Assembly: GCA_008973525.1 (NCBI GenBank)
Contig: WACJ01000528.1
Location: forward strand, 1,984,001-2,048,000
From: Stenopsyche tienmushanensis
Lineage: Eukaryota > Arthropoda > Insecta > Trichoptera > Stenopsychidae
Direction: 5' to 3'
DNA length: 64,000 nucleotides
Below the pieces are notes generated by a model. It was given only the letters and a program-made list of their open reading frames with translations, was not told where the DNA came from and searched no databases. Each line of letters opens with the position of its first letter. Position 1 is the first letter of the stretch. Shown here piece after piece: positions 58,401-64,000 of this stretch. The position numbers were made by a program, and so were the translations under genes.

Positions 58401-58613
58401 TTACAGGATATTTTTTGAAACATCATCTTTACTTCTATCAATTGGCGCTAATTTAACGCCTAGTTCATGCAAATAAACACTATCGTCAATACTTTTAAAC
58501 TCATTTAAATCGCATTTTTCCACAATCTTTAATATCTGCTTCTTTCGCACAAAACTATTACGAATTTTAAACCACAGAGCACACAATAAATACTTCGAAG
58601 GACGTGTAAACAT
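58401..58613 (-). CDS. Small hypothetical protein or first exon
   Basis: Reading minus from an ATG at 58613: MFTRPSKYLLCALWFKIRNS, FVRKKQILKIVEKCDLNEFK, SIDDSVYLHELGVKLAPIDR, then SKDDVSKNIL and a stop, 70 codons. A donor-like CCT/GTAAATG just before the stop would allow splicing instead. Upstream 58620-58760 is GC-richer and could be promoter and 5' UTR. The usage looks protein-like and is unrelated to the adjacent Tigger. I do not recognise the family. Confidence 0.4.
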   Translation of the reverse strand: MFTRPSKYLLCALWFKIRNSFVRKKQILKIVEKCDLNEFKSIDDSVYLHELGVKLAPIDRSKDDVSKNIL

Positions 58614-59214
58614 CTCTATCTAAATACGAGGAGTATAAAAAAATGCATCATTTTAATGCAAAGCAGCGTTATATCGGTGCGAAAAATTTCCACCAAAAGT
58701 GCGGTGTGGCGATACATAGACGCTAAACTACAGCGTACTTGACGACACAATTTGCGTTTATATTTCATTAAAATCGGTTTATTTTAATTTATACTTTGCC
58801 TGTTATGATTTGCCATTGTTATGAATCGCATTTTTGGTAAGAATTTGCGAAATTTGGCGTAAAACTCAAACAGTCACAATTTAATCCATCAATAACTTGA
58901 AGCCAATCATACACATAACTAAATATTTGACACGATGAATTGGTAATTATTTCGTCTATATCGTTGATGATTTTTGCATTGTTTGTTATTTAATTTTATT
59001 TCTTAGATCAGCACAATGAATGAATGAATATTCTCAAACGGTGATTTAACGAGGCGATTCTGCCATTCTTTTGAAAAGAGAAGTCCTTTCATCTCGTTGG
59101 TGTCTAATGAATAAATGCCAGCACAATGCGAGAATCCGAACTTATGCAATGATATATTCAATTTTGAAGGCTCCGTATTGGAATTGATTCTAGCAATCAG
59201 GAAGCTCACCGTCT

Positions 59215-59240
59215 GAACCGGCTCTCTAGCGAGCCGGTTC
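59215..59240. repeat. GC-rich perfect hairpin
   Basis: GAACCGGCTC and GAGCCGGTTC pair perfectly over 10 bases around the loop TCTAGC. The arms match the palindrome at 14553-14572. An 80-codon minus frame (59003-59245) ends in it but has no recognised domain. Confidence 0.65.
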
Positions 59241-59703
59241 CACATATTGGTACGTTATTGCTTCAAAATTAAATTGAATCGTACCCAATGAAGACGCATG
59301 TGAACGTCATAACCTGCACCAACTTATTAAATGCTGCTGAAGACTCAATATGAATGTTGTAGAGGTCGACCTCTGACGAGGCCAACAAGTGCCGCCCCAA
59401 TTTTTTTAAAAATGCATACCTAAATTATAAAAGGTTATACAAAACAGTTTGGATGAAAAAATGTATAACAATAAATTGTTGGAATAATAAAATAAACACA
59501 TGTTTGAAGAATGATATGCCGTATCCAGCATTGTATTTTAGCTCGATTCTTTAAATTTATATCTTCGACCTTTCATTCTTCAATGCATTTTCATCGTCAT
59601 GACACACATGACGTAGCACGCTCCACATAATAGGTCAACTGGGTTGCTTTCCACCTTCACGATTCCCAACTATGTATACAGTGTCGTGATAATAAATCTT
59701 GTC

Positions 59704-59998
59704 AGGAAATAGCTCATTATTCTACCGTGAATTAGAAATACGTAACAAACGAGCAAAAAGAAAACTTTCTAGCTCCGATGGACGTGAATTTAATGGAGCC
59801 CCAAGAAACAATGGAAAAACTCCATGGGAAGCTCCTGATTCAGGAAGTAGAATGCCTCAAGCCTCTGGCAAAAGTAGCCTCTCCATAAATAACATTTATA
59901 GTGATCTTCACGTCTTTGACATCGTTTTGCAATGTACCGGTTTCGCAATGTCTCAAATCTATGTCATGATTTTTCAAACGAGAGATCACAAGTTATAA
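59704..59998 (+). other. Exon-like open segment, unidentified
   Basis: After an acceptor-like CTTGTCAG, the plus strand is open and reads NSSLFYRELEIRNKRAKRKL, SSSDGREFNGAPRNNGKTPW, EAPDSGSRMPQASGKSS. A second phase has an ATG frame at 59779 reading MDVNLMEPQETMEKLHGKLL. The first 170 bases are less AT-rich than the rest. No domain is recognised; it could be an exon or part of an element. Confidence 0.25.
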
Positions 59999-60351
59999 TA
60001 ATAATGTCAATTTTAAAAACAAATTCTATTTCACTAATTATCGACGTGCATGTGACAACTTTCACTGCCTATTCATACAAGAGAGCGAATCTCAAACATC
60101 AAAAAAAAAATGACCCATTCATATTGGCAACAATTCGCTAATGAATGTGAATGACCATTTTTTATCCGGATAGACGAAAAAGCAGTGTTTAAAGAAAGAC
60201 GCCAAAATTATTCAACTTTTTGTTGAAGATGATAAGATCATCGACTCGAATTGAAGAGTAAAAGCAGCGAGTTTTTTTTGATGTGTGATAAAAAACATGA
60301 CGATCATGCGGCTTACTTCAACGATAGCTCACAACAACAACAAAAATGCTT

Positions 60352-60880
60352 AAGGCGCGTTCTTACGAGTCAAGTTTAATTGACCGATTAAAGTTGATCA
60401 ACAAAAGTTGAATGTGGCTTGAATCAGTTTTTGTTCGCGTATTTCAACTGCAATAAAAAACTGATTAAATGCAATAAAAAAGAGTTTCAATTCAAGATTA
60501 GCATATTAATTTGCATGATGACTGCGCCGAATATTTTTCTAGATAGCACGATTTAATTTAATTACAATTATTTAATAAATTTTAAGGCTAATTTATTTGA
60601 GTAAAGACACTACACAACAATTTAAAACAAAATACATACATGAGTTGAAATAGAAAGCAAAGTTGACAATCAACTGAAACATATGTTCACACGTTTCAAG
60701 AGAGACTTCGACTTGAAAGCAAATAGCAGATGACTTATCTCTCAATGTTAAACTTTTGTAGATCCACTGTCTACTTGATCAACTGCATTGAAACAAAGTG
60801 TTTTAGTATAGATTGTATTCATCTTTTGTTTGATCAATCAATAATCGGTCAATCAAATTTGAATAATGAGAACGCGTCTT
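60352..60880. mobile_element. MITE with long terminal inverted repeats
   Basis: The left end reads AAGGCGCGTTCTTACGAGTC, then TTTAATTGACCGATTA and TCAACAAAAGTTGAATG. The right end is its inverted counterpart (TTGTTTGATCAATC, ATAATCGGTCAATCAAATTT, AGAACGCGTCTT). The inverted repeats extend about 60 bases with mismatches over 529 bp. The flanks suggest a short TTA-type duplication, which would fit PIF/Harbinger, but this is uncertain. No coding content. Confidence 0.7.
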
Positions 60881-61128
60881 TAGACGAACATTTTAGATCG
60901 ATTAAATAAAATCGACATATTTTTCTATCAACGTTGTGAAATTAACAGTGAATTAGATTTTTTTTAAAACATGTCCATGTGTTAAAAGATCTGCAGTGTC
61001 GTAAAAGAATCTTAAGATGGAATTGATGAAGATTTGAAAGATATCTTATTAAGAAGAATTTCAGCAGTCAATCTGATGTCAAAACGCCGTTAATGGTACA
61101 AATCTTTTAACATTAAAAAAAAAAAACT

Positions 61129-61340
61129 GTTTGTTCGTATGTAATGTGCTGCCGTACCGTTCATCAGATTGCGATAAAATTTCGTCCACTTATTGCTAAG
61201 GATTGCGCGAGTAGCATAGGCAATATATAAAAATCAATGTTTGTTTGTCCGTATTTAATGCGCTTCCATACCGTTCATCCTATTGCGATAAAACTTTGAC
61301 AACTTACTGTTTACACTTGCTGGAATAACACAGGCATAGT
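61129..61340 (+). repeat. Two tandem Helitron-5'-like units
   Basis: Unit 1 (61129-61226) reads TGTTTGTTCGTATGTAATGTG, CCGTTCATCAGATTGCGATA, CCACTTATTGCTAAGG, TAGCATAGGCAATA. Unit 2 (61239-61340) reads TGTTTGTTTGTCCGTATTTA, CCGTTCATCCTATTGCGATA and CAGGCATAGT. Both resemble 5228-5345 inside the Helitron 5' region. The following 61352-61534 stretch is GC-rich with an unassigned 60-codon frame and may belong to the same element. Confidence 0.6.
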
Positions 61341-61648
61341 AAAAATATTGTATGGATGCACCATGTTGGCGCATATTGCTCTGTTGGAATGAAGTTTGGA
61401 GGTACGGAGGGAGATGCGCGCGCAATACGGTGGTTAAGTCGGTCTTCGAGACGAGAGCGAATGCGCATATGCTTTTAGATCCCAGCTCTTTGGCCCTCGC
61501 TACAATTGCAACGCATGCCGTTAGTATGTTATAAATTATGCAAGCACTGTATACTCAGAAAAATAATAAAACCGATAAATAGGCCCGGAAGCAATGATGG
61601 TCTCCGACTATCAGCTAATAAAACATTTTGCTCCATAAAAACCAGGAC

Positions 61649-62140
61649 TTCGAACCGATAAACCGTTATATTTTGGCGTAAACTGGAACTGAACTGATTC
61701 GAAAATATCCGTTTTTTCGGTTCAATATACGCGTCTTATGCGAAAGATTGTGATTTTATGCAAAATCTATACTCCTTGTACATCCTGTTAATCGTCCTGT
61801 TTAATCAAGATAATATTGTAATCACCCCGAGTTCCAGTTTGTAATCTTAAGTCATTATTGAGTATTTTGTTAAGCTTATCTCTACCTGTATATTTACCAT
61901 GACTGGGACTACATGATAACTGTAAAATTCTACAAATTTTCAAGAGAGAAAATCTATAATTCTACATTATTTTTCATGTAAAATGCTTATTATAAATGAA
62001 GGAATAAAATGTTGTAAACTGTCCTAAAAAAATTCTAATACAAATAAAAACACTTTTACAAAAATGAATTACCTGGAGCTGAACCGAAAACCGTTATTTT
62101 TCCTGTACGAAAATCGTACAAAAAAAAACAGTTCAAAGCC
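61649..62140 (+). mobile_element. Non-autonomous hAT-like element (CAGG..TTCGAACCG end)
   Basis: The left end CAGGACTTCGAACCGATAAA and the right part GGAGCTGAACCGAAAACCG then CAGTTCAAAGCCCCC match in order the split element at 15945-16803, including the inner TCAAGATAATATTGTAATCA-type stretch. No coding frame. Target duplications not resolved. Confidence 0.5.
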
Positions 62141-62384
62141 CCCAATAAAAACTGATCTAAACAACCTATTTCCTGTGCAAACTATCAAATTTTTTGTAAA
62201 AAAAAATGTAGTAGTTTCTTATCTGGGCAATATTATTATAGACAGGATTGTGTAATTAAAACCCATGATAAACAAGGTAGCAAATTGGTGACAGTCAATT
62301 GAGTAACACCACTGATATTGAAAAACTAAAAAAATCAACTGGTCTGATACTAAAAAAAAGAGCATATAATTACTGACAACATAC

Positions 62385-62479
62385 CTATGATCTAAATATC
62401 ACATAGGACGTTGACATATAAATGTATGCATACCGGGAAATAGCACTTGATAGTATTCAAGGTGACATTTTTTCAGTTC
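62385..62479 (-). other. Possible small exon
   Basis: The minus strand has an acceptor (TTTTTTGATAG), an open stretch ELKKCHLEYYQVLFPGMHTF ICQRPM, then a TGA, and a donor-like GTATGT 20 bases later. It could be a coding exon ending a gene or chance. No partner exon was found. Confidence 0.2.
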
Positions 62480-62984
62480 CTATCAAAAAATAAATGTTTT
62501 AGTCAATATTTATTTTAATGTTCTGATAAATACTACTTCCAAGCCCAAAAAAAACACAACCATATCGCAATACATCAACAGTACATTATTCAAATTGGAG
62601 CTCATAATGATCACAAATTTATACAAATGTACAGAATAATTTCATTTTCATTTGGACGAGCAATGTTAAAATAAAACGAATGATTGAAATAAGTTTAAAA
62701 AACTTAACAAACAGAACGAGTACATCCGGTAAATTAACATCAATGTGGGTAGTTTCTGTCTGGATGTTAAATGCTGAGCAACAGAAATTTGATATTAAAA
62801 AATGATACACGCTAAAAAGCCTCGCCGAACGTAATATAATACAGTACCATGATAAATGTTATTAAATATGCATATAATGTAAGATGAAAGGATATTTGAA
62901 TATTATATAAAAATGTGTCTTGCAATTATTCAACTTATATATGCAATATTCACAAACTGTATAAATTTTTACGCTAATAACAAT

Positions 62985-63194
62985 TTATGCTTCACAGTAA
63001 ACAAGACATGTCATGGAGCAACGATAGTATTCAAATCGTTTACCACAAGGCAATGAACGGTTAATATAATTTGTTCCAAGAACGCTCATAATTGTTTCAA
63101 TGCCATGGAGACACATGACAAAACATTGCAGACTGTTTTTCAACCAAATACAAAAATCAAGCACAGAATCATCAAAATAATAGTATTCAAGCAT
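62985..63194 (-). other. Cysteine-containing open frame, unidentified
   Basis: Sixty-nine codons on the minus strand: YYYFDDSVLDFCIWLKNSLQ, CFVMCLHGIETIMSVLGTNY, INRSLPCGKRFEYYRCSMTC, LVYCEA, stop. The ATG follows an in-frame TAA. A TAATACAG acceptor-like site lies just upstream, near 63212. The cysteine spacing is suggestive of a small secreted-type domain but no family is recognised. Confidence 0.2.
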
Positions 63195-64000
63195 ATGTTA
63201 AACAAAAAACCTGTATTACAATAAGGAAGATGTGGTCAAAATTGCCTTTTTTATAGAATTGGAGTTCAAAGATAACGTAAACAGACTAACTGTAAAGAAA
63301 GCATTTCATTTGCAAAAATTTATATTGAATCAAAACGTGGAGGCAGTTTATCAAATATTAGCATACCCGAATAAATGAATAACGTTCTACGTCAAAGTGT
63401 TCCACATAGAATATATTGGGTCCTAAATAAATAATAGAGGAAAACTTCTATTTTAAATTATAAAATCAGATGATATTAAGATAATTTAATCAAAGATTTG
63501 AAGGTTTGAATCTTTTAATAATACAAATTTTGTGATTATAGAAACAAATGTTTTATATGAATTAGCATCCAAACTATAATAATATGTCGGTAAAAATCAT
63601 TGCAATATTTGTATGAATAATACAACAAATATGAAAATCTATTTATACAATTCTTAATCAAATATTAATTAATTCAACAAAATTAAAGTGTACGATTATG
63701 CAGCATCTAATTGGAATTTAAATTAACTTTTAATTTTTATATCATCTTTTGTATACAATCAGTTTAGATGTATTTTTTTAATTCTCAGCGAGTAATGCAT
63801 TTTTGATTATGTTGTATAAACGTCCTAAATGGATGGTAAATAATCTTCTACGAGATAAACGGAAAATTTATCAACAAGAGTTGTCATTAAAGACAAAGAA
63901 AATCATACTTTTTTTAAACTATTTTAATAATATGCATACATATACTATTTTTTCTATGCGTGCCGAATAGCAGAAATGTTTACAAAAACGTTTACGAGAT
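63195..64000. other. AT-rich end of window
   Basis: No coding, repeat or splice-bounded signal was recognised. Confidence 0.5.

Noticed and set aside
1..64000. CRISPR arrays, prokaryotic operons or endogenous viral genes
   Set aside because: The genes are spliced, with insect-type families. No regularly spaced repeats, no operon spacing and no viral polymerase, capsid or envelope motifs were seen.
1..64000. tRNA or rRNA genes
   Set aside because: Only SINE-like box sequences were found (53405-53560). No complete cloverleaf or rRNA core sequence was recognised by eye; a tRNAscan or covariance search would be decisive.

Overview
The window is AT-rich nuclear DNA from an animal, most likely a holometabolous insect. 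Four spliced protein-coding genes of insect type are embedded in many decayed DNA transposons. There are no operons, no prokaryotic signals and no tRNA genes that I can see. Introns carry clean GT..AG borders, and all four genes could be rebuilt exon by exon from splice sites, reading phase and family motifs. I cannot fix the insect order from sequence alone.

Layout. 1-8 kb: a truncated hAT copy, mariner/Tc1 fragments, a GC-rich patch, one Helitron with clear ends and a broken Pif1-type helicase (5215-7494), and a non-autonomous hAT-like element. 8.8-22.5 kb (+): an aldo-keto reductase gene of six exons whose first intron is 11.6 kb long and holds repeats, palindromes, non-coding blocks that resemble insect enhancers, and a possible internal TATA promoter. 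23-25.6 kb: a mariner remnant broken by a hAT element, then a mariner with both ends. 26.6-27.8 kb (+): a compact six-exon very-long-chain fatty acid elongase (ELOVL). 29.9-31.9 kb (-): a six-exon JmjC-domain gene of the HSPBAP1 type, with two apparent single-base insertions in exon 2. 32-33.5 kb: more mariner and hAT-like fragments. 36.3-38.5 kb (-): the last five exons of a CGRRF1-type RING-finger gene; two of its introns contain a mariner and a Tigger remnant, and its 5' exon was not found. 40-64 kb: no gene identified with confidence. This half holds Tigger/pogo, hAT, ZBED-type hAT, mariner and SINE-like copies, several nested insertions, foldback and terminal-inverted-repeat elements, and a few isolated open frames or exon-like segments.

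The dominant repeat is a roughly 1-kb hAT family (ends TAGGGAATCC..., CCCGGG-rich subterminal sequence, 8-bp target duplications). Its only recognisable coding content is the C-terminal hAT dimerisation domain. Six copies lie in this window, in both orientations. The four genes look like unrelated housekeeping or metabolic neighbours: a carbonyl reductase, an ER fatty-acid elongase, a probable Fe(II)/2-oxoglutarate oxygenase and a RING E3 ligase. I saw no gene cluster acting as a new pathway; the unusual material is in transposon structure.
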